Part shown: positions 50,947 to 62,247 of the stretch, one piece after another | Layout: every line of letters starts with the position of its first letter | Numbering within the stretch: position 1 is the first letter of the stretch | Assembly: GCF_016865525.2 (NCBI RefSeq) | Contig: NZ_CP075169.1 | Location: forward strand, 620,337-684,336 | Length of the DNA: 64,000 bases | Direction of reading: 5' to 3' | Source: Sodalis ligni | Lineage (GTDB): Bacteria > Pseudomonadota > Gammaproteobacteria > Enterobacterales > Enterobacteriaceae | Translations under genes and position numbers: made by a program | Notes under the pieces: model-generated | What the model was told of the DNA's origin: nothing | The model's database searches: none | The model's input: the letters and a program-made list of their open reading frames with translations, nothing else

Positions 50947-52383
50947 TCAAACCAATTGTTTTCGCTGGTTCGACGGCGGGATGGATAAGGACTCACGATA
51001 TTTTGCCACGGTACGCCGTGCTACCATAATACCCTGATCGGAAAGCAGGGTAGTCAGCTTGCTGTCGCTGAGCGGCTTCGCCGGGTTTTCTGCGGCGATC
51101 AGTTTTTTCACCAGCGCGCGAATGGCCGTTGAGGAAGCTTCGCCGCCCCCTTCGGTATTGACGTGACTGGAGAAAAAATATTTAAGTTCGTAGATACCGC
51201 GCGGGCTGTGCAGATATTTTTGCGTGGTAACGCGAGATATGGTTGATTCATGCATATCCACCGCCTGGGCGATATCCGCCAGCACCATGGGACGCATAAA
51301 CTCTTCCCCCTGTTCGAAAAATGCCTGCTGCTGCTCTACGATGCAGCGGGTGACTTTCAACAGGGTGTCATTACGGCTTTCAAGACTTTTAATCAGCCAG
51401 CGGGCTTCCTGCAGGTGGCTGCGGATAAACTGCCCGTCCGCATCGTTTCGGGTGGTGTTGCCCAGCGCCGCGTATTGCTGATTGATTTTAAGGTTGGGAA
51501 TGCTGTCGGTATTGAGTTCCACCGTCCAGCGGTTATGCACTTTGCGCACCAGGACATCGGGTATCACATACTGCGATTCGGTGGTATTGATGGATTGGCC
51601 CGGGCGGGGATCCAGGGATTGAATCAGCGCCATCGCCGATTTCAACACCTCTTCTTTCAGCCGCGTCGACCTCAGCAGGGTACGGAAATCGTGGCTGGCC
51701 AGCAAATCCAGGTAATCGGTGACGATAAGCCTGGCTTCCGCCAGATACGGAAAGTCCTTTGACAGCTGCGAGAGCTGAATGAGCAGGCAATCACGTAAAT
51801 CCCGCGCCGCCACACCCACCGGATCGAATCGCTGGACTCGTTTCAGCACCGCTTCCACTTCATCCATGGTCACGCTCTCTACGCCGATGCTTTCCAGGAT
51901 ATCTTCCAGCGGCACGGTGAGATAACCGGTCTCATCCACCGCATCCACGATGGAGGTGGCGATAGCGATGTCGGTGTCGGAAAAAGGCGTCAGCTCCACT
52001 TGCCACATCAGATAATCCTGCAGCGTCTGAATGGTCTCGCCCTGGTAAATCGGCAGCTCCTCGTCGCGATAATCCGTACCGGTGCCGGACGGGGTGCCCG
52101 CTGAATACATTTCGTCCCAGGTAGCGTCCAGCGGCAGTTCTTCCGGCATATCCTTTTGCTCCATCGCCTCGCGGGTATCGAGGGATTCGGAGTCGGGAGC
52201 GTCGTGCGGCGTGTCTATTTCTTCATGAACGTCCGATTGTTCGAGTAAAGGATTGCTTTCCAGCGCAGTCTGTATTTCCTGCTGGAGTTCAAGCGTGGAC
52301 AATTGCAACAGACGTATCGCCTGCTGTAACTGCGGAGTCATGGCCAGTTGCTGACTAAACCTGAGTTGCAAACCTTGCTTCAT
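50947..52383 (-). CDS. rpoN: RNA polymerase sigma-54 factor
   Basis: RpoN directs transcription of nitrogen and other enhancer-dependent genes. The 478 residues show the Gln/Leu-rich region I ([22 protein letters not shown]), an acidic region II, the core-binding region, the HTH ([17 protein letters not shown]) and the RpoN box [11 protein letters not shown] near the C-terminus. It sits between lptB and hpf as in other enterobacteria. Confidence 0.99.
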   Translation of the reverse strand: MKQGLQLRFSQQLAMTPQLQQAIRLLQLSTLELQQEIQTALESNPLLEQSDVHEEIDTPHDAPDSESLDTREAMEQKDMPEELPLDATWDEMYSAGTPSGTGTDYRDEELPIYQGETIQTLQDYLMWQVELTPFSDTDIAIATSIVDAVDETGYLTVPLEDILESIGVESVTMDEVEAVLKRVQRFDPVGVAARDLRDCLLIQLSQLSKDFPYLAEARLIVTDYLDLLASHDFRTLLRSTRLKEEVLKSAMALIQSLDPRPGQSINTTESQYVIPDVLVRKVHNRWTVELNTDSIPNLKINQQYAALGNTTRNDADGQFIRSHLQEARWLIKSLESRNDTLLKVTRCIVEQQQAFFEQGEEFMRPMVLADIAQAVDMHESTISRVTTQKYLHSPRGIYELKYFFSSHVNTEGGGEASSTAIRALVKKLIAAENPAKPLSDSKLTTLLSDQGIMVARRTVAKYRESLSIPPSNQRKQLV

Positions 52384-52431
52384 ATGATGCGTTAATTAAC
52401 CTCATGGCCCTTCATTCTTCAGGACACCTTA

Positions 52432-53157
52432 TCAGAGGCGGAACTCTTCGCCCAGATAAACACGTTTCACCTGCTCGTCCTGGAGGATTTCAGCCGGGGA
52501 CCCGTGCGCGATGAGTTTACCCTGACTGACTATATAAGCACGCTCGCACACGTCCAGCGTCTCGCGCACATTATGATCGGTAATCAACACCCCGAGCCCG
52601 CTGTCGCGCAAATGTTCGATGATTTTTTTGATATCGATAACGGAAATCGGATCCACACCGGCAAAAGGTTCATCAAGCAAAATGAATTTAGGGTTGGCGG
52701 CCAGGGCGCGGGCGATTTCCACCCGGCGCCGCTCGCCGCCGGAAAGAGATTGTCCCATATGATCGCGCAGATGGGCGATATGGAACTCCTCCATCAGGGC
52801 ATTGGCCCGGTCCTCGCGCTGGGCGCCGCTCAGGTCCTTCCTGATTTGCAGCACCGCCATCAGATTATCATAGACGCTGAGGCGGCGGAAAATGGAGGCC
52901 TCCTGCGGCAGATAGCCGATACCCCGGCGCGCGCGGGTATGCAGCGGCAGGATACTGATGTCGTCGTCGTCAATAACGATGCGGCCGGCGTCGCGCTGAA
53001 TGATGCCCACAACCATATAAAACGTGGTGGTTTTGCCCGCACCGTTGGGTCCCAGCAATCCGACAATTTCGCCTGAACTGACCTTGAGGCTGACGTTTTC
53101 CACCACATGGCGGCCTTTGTAAGCTTTAGCCAGGTTTTCCGCGATTAATGTTGCCAT
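52432..53157 (-). CDS. lptB: LPS export ABC transporter ATP-binding protein LptB
   Basis: LptB powers lipopolysaccharide extraction from the inner membrane with LptF and LptG. The 241 residues have Walker [13 protein letters not shown], the signature [16 protein letters not shown] and Walker [13 protein letters not shown]. It follows lptA by 17 bases. Confidence 0.99.
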   Translation of the reverse strand: MATLIAENLAKAYKGRHVVENVSLKVSSGEIVGLLGPNGAGKTTTFYMVVGIIQRDAGRIVIDDDDISILPLHTRARRGIGYLPQEASIFRRLSVYDNLMAVLQIRKDLSGAQREDRANALMEEFHIAHLRDHMGQSLSGGERRRVEIARALAANPKFILLDEPFAGVDPISVIDIKKIIEHLRDSGLGVLITDHNVRETLDVCERAYIVSQGKLIAHGSPAEILQDEQVKRVYLGEEFRL

Positions 53158-53174
53158 AGGAGCTGTTAACCTTG

Positions 53175-53774
53175 TTAATTAGCGGCGGGTTTAACCGCCG
53201 GAGCGGCCTTCTTGGCCGGTGCGGCTTTAGCAGCCGGTGCGCCCGGCGCGGCCGGGGTTTTATCCTGCAACTGGGACGGCACCAGCACGGTTGTCACCCG
53301 TTTGCCTTTGTCGCTGAAGGCCTCCATCTGCTGCTGTTTCACCAGATAGGTAATACGATCGCCTTTGACGTTGCTGTCCAGCTGTTCGATGTAAGCGTCA
53401 CCGGTAAGAATGACATAGTCGTTGGCCAATTCGTAGCGCACCTTCTGCGCATGGCCCTTCACCGGTTTACCGCTGTCCTGCATCTGGTAGAAGGTAACCG
53501 GATTTCCGTAGCCTTCCACCACTTCCTTGCCCTGCACGCCGTTGGGACGGGTAATGACGACCTTATCCGCCCTGATATCGATGGAGCCTTGTTTTACCAC
53601 CACCGTGCCGGTCAGCGTCACGGTATTGGTGAGCATATCAACCGCCTGCTGCGCGGAGTCAACATTGATCGGCTGGTCGGTATCGCCGGTCAGCGCCATG
53701 GCCTTGGCGCTGAGCAGTAACAGCGCGCCGGCGGCGATGATGTTATGGATTTTGCTGCTGGTTCTGAATTTCAT
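53175..53774 (-). CDS. lptA: LPS transport periplasmic protein LptA
   Basis: LptA forms the periplasmic bridge that carries LPS to the outer membrane. A signal peptide ends near AKAMALTG; the mature beta-jellyroll includes [11 protein letters not shown] and [14 protein letters not shown]. The C-terminal tail is an Ala/Pro/Lys repeat region that is longer than in E. coli. The ATG at 53774 matches the family and overlaps the lptC end by 32 bases, the same overlap type as in E. coli. Confidence 0.97.
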   Translation of the reverse strand: MKFRTSSKIHNIIAAGALLLLSAKAMALTGDTDQPINVDSAQQAVDMLTNTVTLTGTVVVKQGSIDIRADKVVITRPNGVQGKEVVEGYGNPVTFYQMQDSGKPVKGHAQKVRYELANDYVILTGDAYIEQLDSNVKGDRITYLVKQQQMEAFSDKGKRVTTVLVPSQLQDKTPAAPGAPAAKAAPAKKAAPAVKPAAN

Positions 53775-54321
53775 AAGAGGTCTTGACCTTTTCAATCAAC
53801 TGGGCAGTCTTGCTTCGCAGATTTCCGCGCATCTTTGTGCCTACAGAGTTAAAGCCGACGCCATATAAGGTGACTACGTCATCAGAAGACACATCCTGCG
53901 TCACCAGATTCACTACCGCGTTATCGGTTCTGATGTGCTGCAGCTGTGATGTGTCGGTCAGGCTGTCTACCTGAACATGGCCATATAAATAAAGCATTTT
54001 ATCACCGGTCAGCTTGGCCTGATCGGCTTTGACTGTCCAGGTCGCGACCTTGTTTTCATCGTACATCGTCGCCACCGGTCGGGTAAACCATGTGATTTGT
54101 TCCACGGCATATTGTTTTACATGATCGGATATCAGCCGGTAGTTCAGGCTCCCCAAGGGGTTATAGACCGTAGTGACGGTATGCTCGCTCTGATAGGTCG
54201 GCTCGCCGGTATCCGTCACCGCCGGGGCCGTCGCGTTGTCGTTATCCGCCAGGTTCCAGCCGATGAGCACCAATACCACGATAACCAGCAGCAGGGTAAC
54301 CCAATATTTTGTCTTACTCAT
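53743..54321 (-). CDS. lptC: LPS export protein LptC
   Basis: LptC is the bitopic protein that passes LPS from LptBFG to LptA. The 192 residues have one N-terminal membrane helix (about 6-25) and the periplasmic jellyroll with RLISDHVKQYAVEQITWFTRPV. It overlaps kdsC upstream (ATGA) and lptA downstream. Confidence 0.97.
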   Translation of the reverse strand: MSKTKYWVTLLLVIVVLVLIGWNLADNDNATAPAVTDTGEPTYQSEHTVTTVYNPLGSLNYRLISDHVKQYAVEQITWFTRPVATMYDENKVATWTVKADQAKLTGDKMLYLYGHVQVDSLTDTSQLQHIRTDNAVVNLVTQDVSSDDVVTLYGVGFNSVGTKMRGNLRSKTAQLIEKVKTSYEIQNQQQNP

Positions 54322-54881
54322 ACCGACTGCCCTTTGGCATCCTCAAGCTTCCCCTGCGCCAGCAACAACAGATCACAGACTTCCCGCACCGCGCCGCGGC
54401 CGCCGCGGATATGCGTCACGTAATCGGCCTTGGGCGATAACAGCGGATGGGCATCCGCTACGGCAATAGCCAGGCCAACCCGCGCCATCACCGGCCAATC
54501 AATCAGGTCATCGCCGACGTAAGCCACCTGCTCCTCTGTTAAAGAGAGTTTATCCAACAGGGCTACAAAGGCCAAAAGCTTATCCGATTGCCCCTGATAA
54601 AGATGGACGATGCCCAGGGTTTTACAACGATCCTCCACCAATTTGGCGGAGCGGCCGGTAATAATAGCGACCTCGATGCCGGATGTCAGCAAGCTTCGGA
54701 TACCGTAGCCGTCGCGCACGTTGAATGCTTTCAGTTCTTCGCCCTGGTTGCCTTGGTAGATCAGGCCGTCGGACAATACGCCGTCGACGTCGCAAATCAG
54801 CAGCCGGATATCCCGGGCGCGCCGTAAAACGGATTCTTCAACCGGTCCGTAGCATGTATCAATACGGGGGGTATCATGCAT
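54318..54881 (-). CDS. kdsC: KDO-8-phosphate phosphatase KdsC
   Basis: KdsC dephosphorylates 3-deoxy-D-manno-octulosonate-8-phosphate in the Kdo pathway for LPS. The 187-residue HAD phosphatase has LLICDVDGVLSDG (nucleophile Asp), AIITGRSA and VGDDLIDWPVM. It lies between kdsD and lptC. Confidence 0.98.
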   Translation of the reverse strand: MHDTPRIDTCYGPVEESVLRRARDIRLLICDVDGVLSDGLIYQGNQGEELKAFNVRDGYGIRSLLTSGIEVAIITGRSAKLVEDRCKTLGIVHLYQGQSDKLLAFVALLDKLSLTEEQVAYVGDDLIDWPVMARVGLAIAVADAHPLLSPKADYVTHIRGGRGAVREVCDLLLLAQGKLEDAKGQSV

Positions 54882-54899
54882 GGCGCAGTTCCTTCCTTG

Positions 54900-55886
54900 T
54901 TAAATGACGCCGGCGCGTAGCATATCATGCATATGCACCACGCCCAGCAGACGGTTTTGTTCCGCCACCAGCACCGAAGTGATATGCCGCGATTGCATAA
55001 GATTAAGCGCTTCCACCGCCAGGATGTTAGGGGTGACGCGGATACCGCCCGCCGTCATCAGGTCGGCGATGCGTGCCTTATTGAGATCCACGCCCATATC
55101 GAATACCCGCCGCAGATCGCCGTCGGTAAAAATACCTTCGATATTACCTTTCTCATCACATATAACGGTCATACCGAGATTTTTACGTGTCATTTCCAAC
55201 AGAGCGTCCCGCAGCGACGCGTCGCGGGGGGTAATGGGGATTTCATCGCCATTGTGCATGATATCGGCCACCCGCAGCAGCAATTTGCGGCCCAGCGAGC
55301 CGCCGGGATGGGAGAGGGCGAAATCTTCTGAGGTGAAGCCGCGGGCCTGAAGCAGCGCCACCGCCAGGGCGTCCCCCATGACCAGCGCGGCGGTGGTGCT
55401 GGCGGTGGGCGCCAGGCCGAGAGGGCAGGCTTCCAGGGGAACATGGACGCAAATATGGATATCCGCGGCTTTGGCCATGGCGCTTTCCGGCTTGCCAGTC
55501 ATGCAGATCAGCGGAATGCTTAAGCGTTTCAACACTGGGATCAGCGCCAGGATCTCATTGGCTTCGCCGGAGTTCGACAGGGCAATAACGATATCCTGGG
55601 CTGCAACCATGCCCAAATCGCCGTGGCTGGCTTCGCCGGGGTGGACAAAAAACGCCGGCGTGCCGGTGCTGGCGAAAGTGGCCGCCATCTTGCGACCGAT
55701 GTGGCCGGATTTGCCCATGCCCATCACCACGACCTTGCCGCTGCAAAAAAATATTTTTTCACAGGCGCGGCGGAAATCGTCGTTGATATATTGATCCAGC
55801 TGCGCTAGACCGGCCCGCTCTACGGCGAGAACCTGCTTACCGGCTGCCGGAAAGTCAAAGTCCGGCGCTAATGATAAATGTGACAT
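54900..55886 (-). CDS. kdsD: Arabinose-5-phosphate isomerase KdsD
   Basis: KdsD interconverts ribulose-5-phosphate and arabinose-5-phosphate, the first step to Kdo. The 328-residue protein combines an SIS domain (VVMGMGKSGHIGRKMAATFAS) with a C-terminal pair of CBS domains (TPRDASLRDALLEM and LMQSRHITSVLV). The ATG at 55886 fits the family; the frame continues upstream over yrbG without similarity. Confidence 0.98.
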   Translation of the reverse strand: MSHLSLAPDFDFPAAGKQVLAVERAGLAQLDQYINDDFRRACEKIFFCSGKVVVMGMGKSGHIGRKMAATFASTGTPAFFVHPGEASHGDLGMVAAQDIVIALSNSGEANEILALIPVLKRLSIPLICMTGKPESAMAKAADIHICVHVPLEACPLGLAPTASTTAALVMGDALAVALLQARGFTSEDFALSHPGGSLGRKLLLRVADIMHNGDEIPITPRDASLRDALLEMTRKNLGMTVICDEKGNIEGIFTDGDLRRVFDMGVDLNKARIADLMTAGGIRVTPNILAVEALNLMQSRHITSVLVAEQNRLLGVVHMHDMLRAGVI

Positions 55887-55920
55887 AAATTCATCCTGAT
55901 GGCCCGGCGGTGTATCCGGG

Positions 55921-56877
55921 CTAAATAAACAGCACCGTAAGATAGGCGGCGAAGGCACCTAACAGCAGACCGCCCATCATTGAATTGATCCTGTGGTGTT
56001 TGCGTAAACAGAACGCCGCCAATACTATGCTGGCCGCCAGCATGACCCAATAATCCCGCCGGACCGCCAGCGGGTCCAGCGGCCCGGGGGAGAGCAGGGC
56101 GGGGACGCACAGCACCAGGAGGCTATTGACGATATTGGAGCCAATGAGATTTCCCAGGGCAATATCGTTTTCTCCTTTCAGCGCGCCGGCAATCACCGTT
56201 GCAAGCTCCGGCAGGCTGGTGCCGACGGCCACGACCGTCAGGCCGATGACCAGCTCTCCCACCCCCAGCTGCCGCGCCAGTACGCCGGCGTTATCAATAA
56301 CCATATGCGCCGAGACGGGCATGATGATAAACGCCAGCGCCAGCCACAGCGCCGCTACGGTGTTGCCGCCGCCCCGCGGCAGCTCCGCCATCTGCTGGCG
56401 GGTCAGGCTGTCGTCCGGCGAACGCAGTGCCGGCCGGGACATGTTCACTACGGCGGCAATATAACCGATGCCCGCCAGTAACAGTATCATACAATCCCGG
56501 CGGCTCAGGATGTTATCCGCCAGCAACATACCGAACAATGCCGTGGCAAACAGCAGCAACGGCAGCTCCCGCCGCAGGATATCCGAGTGGAACGCTATCG
56601 GCCTGAAAAGGGCCGCGCCCCCGGCGATAAGCAGGATATTGGTGATATTGGAGCCGATGATATTTCCTATCGCCAGGTCGTTTTCATGATTCAGGGCGGC
56701 GGTAACCGAAATCATCAATTCCGGCAGGGAGGTACCCAACGACACCACGGTGCAGCCGATAAGCCATGGCGCGATCCCCAGCGAACGACTCAGGACGGCA
56801 GCACTGTAAACCAATCTATCCGCGCCATAAACGAGTAGAATAAGGCCGATAATAAGTAATGACGTGGTCAAAAACAT
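55921..56877 (-). CDS. yrbG: YrbG family calcium/sodium antiporter-like protein
   Basis: A 318-residue member of the cation/Ca2+ exchanger superfamily. The two inverted alpha repeats are visible, each with a GTSLPEL motif (near residues 48 and 215), and about ten membrane segments. The transported ion in enterobacteria is not established. It heads the minus-strand kdsD-kdsC-lpt-rpoN run and is divergent from mlaF. Confidence 0.93.
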   Translation of the reverse strand: MFLTTSLLIIGLILLVYGADRLVYSAAVLSRSLGIAPWLIGCTVVSLGTSLPELMISVTAALNHENDLAIGNIIGSNITNILLIAGGAALFRPIAFHSDILRRELPLLLFATALFGMLLADNILSRRDCMILLLAGIGYIAAVVNMSRPALRSPDDSLTRQQMAELPRGGGNTVAALWLALAFIIMPVSAHMVIDNAGVLARQLGVGELVIGLTVVAVGTSLPELATVIAGALKGENDIALGNLIGSNIVNSLLVLCVPALLSPGPLDPLAVRRDYWVMLAASIVLAAFCLRKHHRINSMMGGLLLGAFAAYLTVLFI

Positions 56878-56976
56878 GTAAAATCCTTGATTTGACTATA
56901 ATCCTGGCCTGCCGGCGGCCGCTTCCTCCCCGCGGCGGGATAAATAAGTGCATCTCATCTATGGCGTTGTCTGATT

Positions 56977-57004
56977 TTGACCGCCAGGAGACAAAAAGTA
57001 AAAT
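56977..57004 (+). promoter_or_regulatory. Candidate mlaFEDCB promoter
   Basis: TTGACC (56977-56982) and TAAAAT (56999-57004) are separated by 16 bases in the yrbG-mlaF divergent gap, about 120 bases upstream of mlaF. A hairpin, CCTATC and GATAGG, lies just downstream. No start site data support the call beyond consensus similarity. Confidence 0.45.
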
Positions 57005-57127
57005 CCGGCCGCCGATCCTATCTTAACGCCGATAGGTAAGTTTATGTAAAAGTTCGATGATTTGGCGCTATTCATTTAATATCGTAGGTTAGAGCTCTTA
57101 GTGAGAACGTATAGGCAGTGAAATAAT

Positions 57128-57937
57128 ATGAATCAAAAGGCACCTCTGGTGGACATCCGCGGATTGAGTTTCCGCCGCGGCAATCGCCCGATATTCGATA
57201 ACATCACCTTGCATGTCCCTAGAGGGAAAATCACTGCCATCATGGGGCCATCGGGCATCGGCAAAACCACCCTGCTGCGTCTGATAGGCGGTCAATTGGC
57301 CCCCGACAGTGGCGAAATCTGGTTCGATGGTGATAATATCCCGGCCTTGTCGCGGCGGCGGCTGTATGACGTGCGCAAGAAAATCAGCATGTTATTCCAG
57401 TCCGGCGCGCTGTTCACGGATATCAACGTGTTCGAGAACGTGGCGTTTCCCCTGCGGCAACATACCCGGTTGCCGGAGCCGGTACTGCGCACCACGGTGA
57501 TGATGAAGCTTGAGGCGGTGGGGCTGCGCGGCGCCGCTTCCCTGATGCCGTCGGAGCTCTCCGGCGGCATGGCCAGGCGGGCGGCGCTGGCGCGGGCCAT
57601 CGCTCTCGATCCGGAACTTATCATGTTCGACGAGCCTTTTGTCGGGCAGGATCCCATTACCATGGGGGTCCTGGTGAAGCTCATTGATGAATTGAACCAC
57701 GCGCTGGGGGTCACCTGCATCGTGGTTTCCCATGACGTGCCGGAGGTGCTGAGTATCGCTGACTATGCTTATATCGTGGCTGAACAGCACGTCGTGGCGG
57801 AAGGGACGCCGGAGCAGCTGCGCACTAACGATGATGCCAGGGTGCGCCAATTTTTGGACGGCATTGCCGACGGGCCGGTTCCCTTCAATTATCCCGCCGC
57901 GGATTATAAAACCCAGCTTTTAGGTTCAGGGAGTTGA
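57128..57937 (+). CDS. mlaF: Phospholipid ABC transporter ATP-binding protein MlaF
   Basis: MlaF is the ATPase of the MlaFEDB complex that moves phospholipids between the inner membrane and MlaC to keep outer-membrane asymmetry. The 269 residues have Walker [15 protein letters not shown], signature [15 protein letters not shown] and Walker [13 protein letters not shown]. First gene of the mla operon. Confidence 0.98.
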   Translation: MNQKAPLVDIRGLSFRRGNRPIFDNITLHVPRGKITAIMGPSGIGKTTLLRLIGGQLAPDSGEIWFDGDNIPALSRRRLYDVRKKISMLFQSGALFTDINVFENVAFPLRQHTRLPEPVLRTTVMMKLEAVGLRGAASLMPSELSGGMARRAALARAIALDPELIMFDEPFVGQDPITMGVLVKLIDELNHALGVTCIVVSHDVPEVLSIADYAYIVAEQHVVAEGTPEQLRTNDDARVRQFLDGIADGPVPFNYPAADYKTQLLGSGS

Positions 57938-57944
57938 CCGGGCC

Positions 57945-58727
57945 ATGCTAACGCAAGCATTAGCGTCCATCGGACGCCGGGGCATTGATGTCTGCCTTGC
58001 CTTCGGGCGGGCCGGCCTGCTGCTGTTTAACGCGCTGGTGGGTAAACCCGACTTTCGCCAACAGTGGCCGCTGCTTATCAAGCAGTTGTATAGCGTCGGG
58101 GTGCAGTCCCTGATGATTATTATCGTTTCCGGGCTGTTTATCGGCATGGTGCTGGGGTTGCAGGGTTATATCATCCTGACCACCTACAGCGCCGAGTCCA
58201 GCCTGGGCATGTTGGTGGCGTTATCGCTGCTGCGCGAACTGGGGCCGGTGGTCACCGCGCTGCTGTTCGCCGGCCGTGCCGGCTCGGCGCTCACCGCCGA
58301 GATTGGCTTAATGAAGGCCACCGAACAGTTATCCAGCCTTGAAATGATGGCGGTGGATCCCCTGCGTCGCATTGTGGCTCCGCGGTTTTGGGCCGGGGTC
58401 ATCAGCATGCCGCTGCTGACGGCGATTTTTGTCGCGGTGGGTATCTGGGGCGGCGGGGTGGTAGGCGTGGATTGGAAAGGTATCGATAGCGGCTATTTCT
58501 GGTCCGCTATGCAGGGCGCGGTGGACTGGCGTCAGGATTTGGTGAATTGCCTGATCAAAGGCGTGGTTTTCGCCATCACCGTGACCTGGATTGCGTTGTT
58601 CAACGGTTATGATGCGATTCCCACCTCCGAGGGCATCAGCCGGGCAACCACCAGAACCGTGGTTCATGCGTCCCTGGCGGTGTTGGGACTGGATTTCGTG
58701 CTGACAGCACTGATGTTTGGGAAGTGA
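57945..58727 (+). CDS. mlaE: Phospholipid ABC transporter permease MlaE
   Basis: MlaE is the permease of the Mla system. The 260 residues show five to six membrane helices and the family segments [20 protein letters not shown] and [26 protein letters not shown]. It follows mlaF by seven bases. Confidence 0.98.
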   Translation: MLTQALASIGRRGIDVCLAFGRAGLLLFNALVGKPDFRQQWPLLIKQLYSVGVQSLMIIIVSGLFIGMVLGLQGYIILTTYSAESSLGMLVALSLLRELGPVVTALLFAGRAGSALTAEIGLMKATEQLSSLEMMAVDPLRRIVAPRFWAGVISMPLLTAIFVAVGIWGGGVVGVDWKGIDSGYFWSAMQGAVDWRQDLVNCLIKGVVFAITVTWIALFNGYDAIPTSEGISRATTRTVVHASLAVLGLDFVLTALMFGK

Positions 58728-58731
58728 GTTA

Positions 58732-59328
58732 ATGCAAACGAAAAAAAGCGAAATATGGGTCGGCGTGTTTATGATTATCGCTTTATGCGCCATCGTCTTT
58801 CTCTGCCTGCAGGTGGCGAATATCCGCTCCTTTGGGAATACCGCCACTTATCGTATTTCCGCCTCGTTCGATAATATCGGCGGACTGAAGGTTCGCTCGC
58901 CGGTGAAGGTGGGCGGCGTGGTGATCGGCCGGGTGGCGGACATTACCCTCGATCCTAAAACCTATGCCCCCAAGGTGGCGATGGATATCGAATCCACTTA
59001 CAACCACATCCCGGATACCAGTTCACTGGCGATCCGGACCTCGGGCCTGCTGGGAGAGCAATACCTGGCGCTCAACATCGGCTTTGAAGATCCCGATATG
59101 GGCACCTCCATCCTCAAGGACGGCGGCACCATTCAGGACACCAAGTCGGCACTGGTGCTGGAAGACTTGATCGGCCAGTTCCTGTACAAGAGCGGCGGCG
59201 ACAACAAGTCGGCGCCGGACGGCGGCAAAAATCCTGCGGATGGAACGAACAGCGCGCCGGCCGCCGGCGGTGCCTCCGCTCCCGCGGCATCCGGCAACGG
59301 CGCCCAGCCCGCCGCGACGAATCACTGA
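58732..59328 (+). CDS. mlaD: Phospholipid ABC transporter substrate-binding protein MlaD
   Basis: MlaD is a membrane-anchored MCE-domain protein forming a hexameric ring on MlaE. ATG at 58732 gives 198 residues: one helix (about 8-28), the MCE domain with ASFDNIGGLKVRSPVKVGGV, and an Ala/Pro-rich disordered tail (about residues 155-198). Confidence 0.97.
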   Translation: MQTKKSEIWVGVFMIIALCAIVFLCLQVANIRSFGNTATYRISASFDNIGGLKVRSPVKVGGVVIGRVADITLDPKTYAPKVAMDIESTYNHIPDTSSLAIRTSGLLGEQYLALNIGFEDPDMGTSILKDGGTIQDTKSALVLEDLIGQFLYKSGGDNKSAPDGGKNPADGTNSAPAAGGASAPAASGNGAQPAATNH

Positions 59329-59341
59329 GAGGAAATGACCT

Positions 59342-59980
59342 ATGTTTAAGCGTTTGATAATGATAGCCCTGCTGGTGGTGATAGCGCCTTTGGCACAGGC
59401 GGTGGACCAGACCAACCCCTATGCCTTGATGAATGAAGCGGCGGGAAAAACCTTTACGCGCCTGAAAAACGAGCAGAGCCAGATCCGGCAGAACCCCGAT
59501 TATCTGCGCACCATCGTGCGGGACGAACTGCTGCCCTATGTCCAGATAAAATACGCCGGCGCCCTGGTGCTGGGCTCCTATTACCGCGATGCGACCCCGG
59601 CCCAGCGCGATGCCTATTTCAAGGCATTCCAAAGCTATCTGGAGCAGGCTTACGGACAGGCCCTGGCCATGTACCGCAACCAAACCTTCCAGGTTGAGCC
59701 GGAAAAACCGCTGGGTGACGCCACTATTATCGCCATACGGGTGACCATTGTGGATCAGGGCGGCCGGCCGCCGGTCCGGCTTGATTTTCAATGGCGCAAG
59801 AACAGCCAGACGGGCAACTGGCAGGCCTACGATATGATAGCCGAAGGCGTGAGCATGATTACCACGAAGCAAAACGAGTGGGCTTCCACCCTGCGCCAGA
59901 AAGGCATCGACGGCCTGACACAGCAGCTACAGGCAGCCGCCGGCCAGCCCATTACGCTGGATAAGCAAAACAATGGCTGA
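59342..59980 (+). CDS. mlaC: Phospholipid-binding protein MlaC
   Basis: MlaC ferries phospholipid across the periplasm between MlaA-OmpC and MlaFEDB. The 212-residue protein has a signal peptide ending near LAQAVDQ, then the Tgt2 fold ([20 protein letters not shown] and [18 protein letters not shown]). It overlaps mlaB by eight bases. Confidence 0.98.
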   Translation: MFKRLIMIALLVVIAPLAQAVDQTNPYALMNEAAGKTFTRLKNEQSQIRQNPDYLRTIVRDELLPYVQIKYAGALVLGSYYRDATPAQRDAYFKAFQSYLEQAYGQALAMYRNQTFQVEPEKPLGDATIIAIRVTIVDQGGRPPVRLDFQWRKNSQTGNWQAYDMIAEGVSMITTKQNEWASTLRQKGIDGLTQQLQAAAGQPITLDKQNNG

Positions 59981-60281
59981 GTCCCTGAGCTGGCAAGCCG
60001 ACGGCGACACCCTGCTGTTGCGGGGCGAGCTGGATCGCGACACGCTGCTCTCCTTCTGGACGCAGCGGGATAGTCTCTTGCCGGGTATCCGCTTTCTGGA
60101 TGTTTCAATGCTGGATCGCGTGGATTCCGCCGGCGTGGCCATGATGCTGCATTTATGCGCGTCGCAGGCTAAACAAGGCGGAGCGTTGGCATTAACCGGC
60201 GTCACGGAAAAACTGCGCACGCTGATTACCCTCTACAAGCTGCAAGATATTCTTCCTTCCGTAGATGATAAGCTGGCTTGA
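59973..60281 (+). CDS. mlaB: STAS-domain protein MlaB
   Basis: MlaB binds MlaF and stabilises the transporter. The 102-residue single STAS domain shows [16 protein letters not shown] and [18 protein letters not shown]. It ends the mlaFEDCB set. Confidence 0.97.
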   Translation: MAESLSWQADGDTLLLRGELDRDTLLSFWTQRDSLLPGIRFLDVSMLDRVDSAGVAMMLHLCASQAKQGGALALTGVTEKLRTLITLYKLQDILPSVDDKLA

Positions 60282-60282
60282 G

Positions 60283-60417
60283 CTTATTGACAAAGTGTTC
60301 GGTCGGGACAGGCCGCCCGGTCGTAAACACGCCGTGAACCCATCCCTGGGGGCTCGATCCGCGCCGTCCCTGGCGCGGACGGTTTACTCTTCTGGCAGCC
60401 TGTCCCACCTTATTGAC
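60283..60417. repeat. Palindromic element flanked by a 9-base direct repeat
   Basis: Between mlaB and ibaG the sequences GGGACAGGC (60305-60313) and GCCTGTCCC (60398-60406) form an outer inverted repeat around nested palindromes, such as CGCGCC...GGCGCG and GTAAAC...GTTTAC. The 9-mer CTTATTGAC occurs on both sides (60283-60291 and 60409-60417) and could be a target-site duplication. I read it as a small mobile repeat (MITE-like). The rest of the 332-base gap (60418-60613) has a minus-strand open frame I do not trust. Confidence 0.6.
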
Positions 60418-60613
60418 TCCGAGTACGTTTGTCAGCAGCCACAGCCGGCGTAAGCCGGCTTCATACCCCTGATAATAACCCTCTGTCCTCCAAGATGTTT
60501 TTGTTCGGCCGTGCTTAAAGGCCAAAGGATTATCGTTATGCCTGTTTCCGATGGCGACGTATTCATCTAAGATAGCGGCTTGTTTCCCGACCCATGACAG
60601 TGATTTGACCATT

Positions 60614-62180
<1,567 letters not shown>

Positions 62181-62196
62181 GCGGTAATTCTGAAAC

Positions 62197-62215
62197 GGGC
62201 CGCCGGCGGCGGCCC
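62197..62215. terminator. GC-rich hairpin at the end of murA
   Basis: GGGCCGCC and GGCGGCCC around a three-base loop form a strong stem 16 bases after the murA stop, between murA and the convergent repeat-protein gene. The T-run is short (CTTCC), so termination may be weak or not intrinsic. Confidence 0.5.
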
Positions 62216-62224
62216 TTCCACAGG

Positions 62225-62233
62225 TTATCCACA
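62225..62233 (+). promoter_or_regulatory. Consensus DnaA box
   Basis: TTATCCACA is a perfect high-affinity DnaA site, alone in the short gap between murA and the convergent repeat gene. A single 9-mer can occur by chance in a genome, so the function is unproven. Confidence 0.4.
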
Positions 62234-62247
62234 AGTCAATCACAGGG

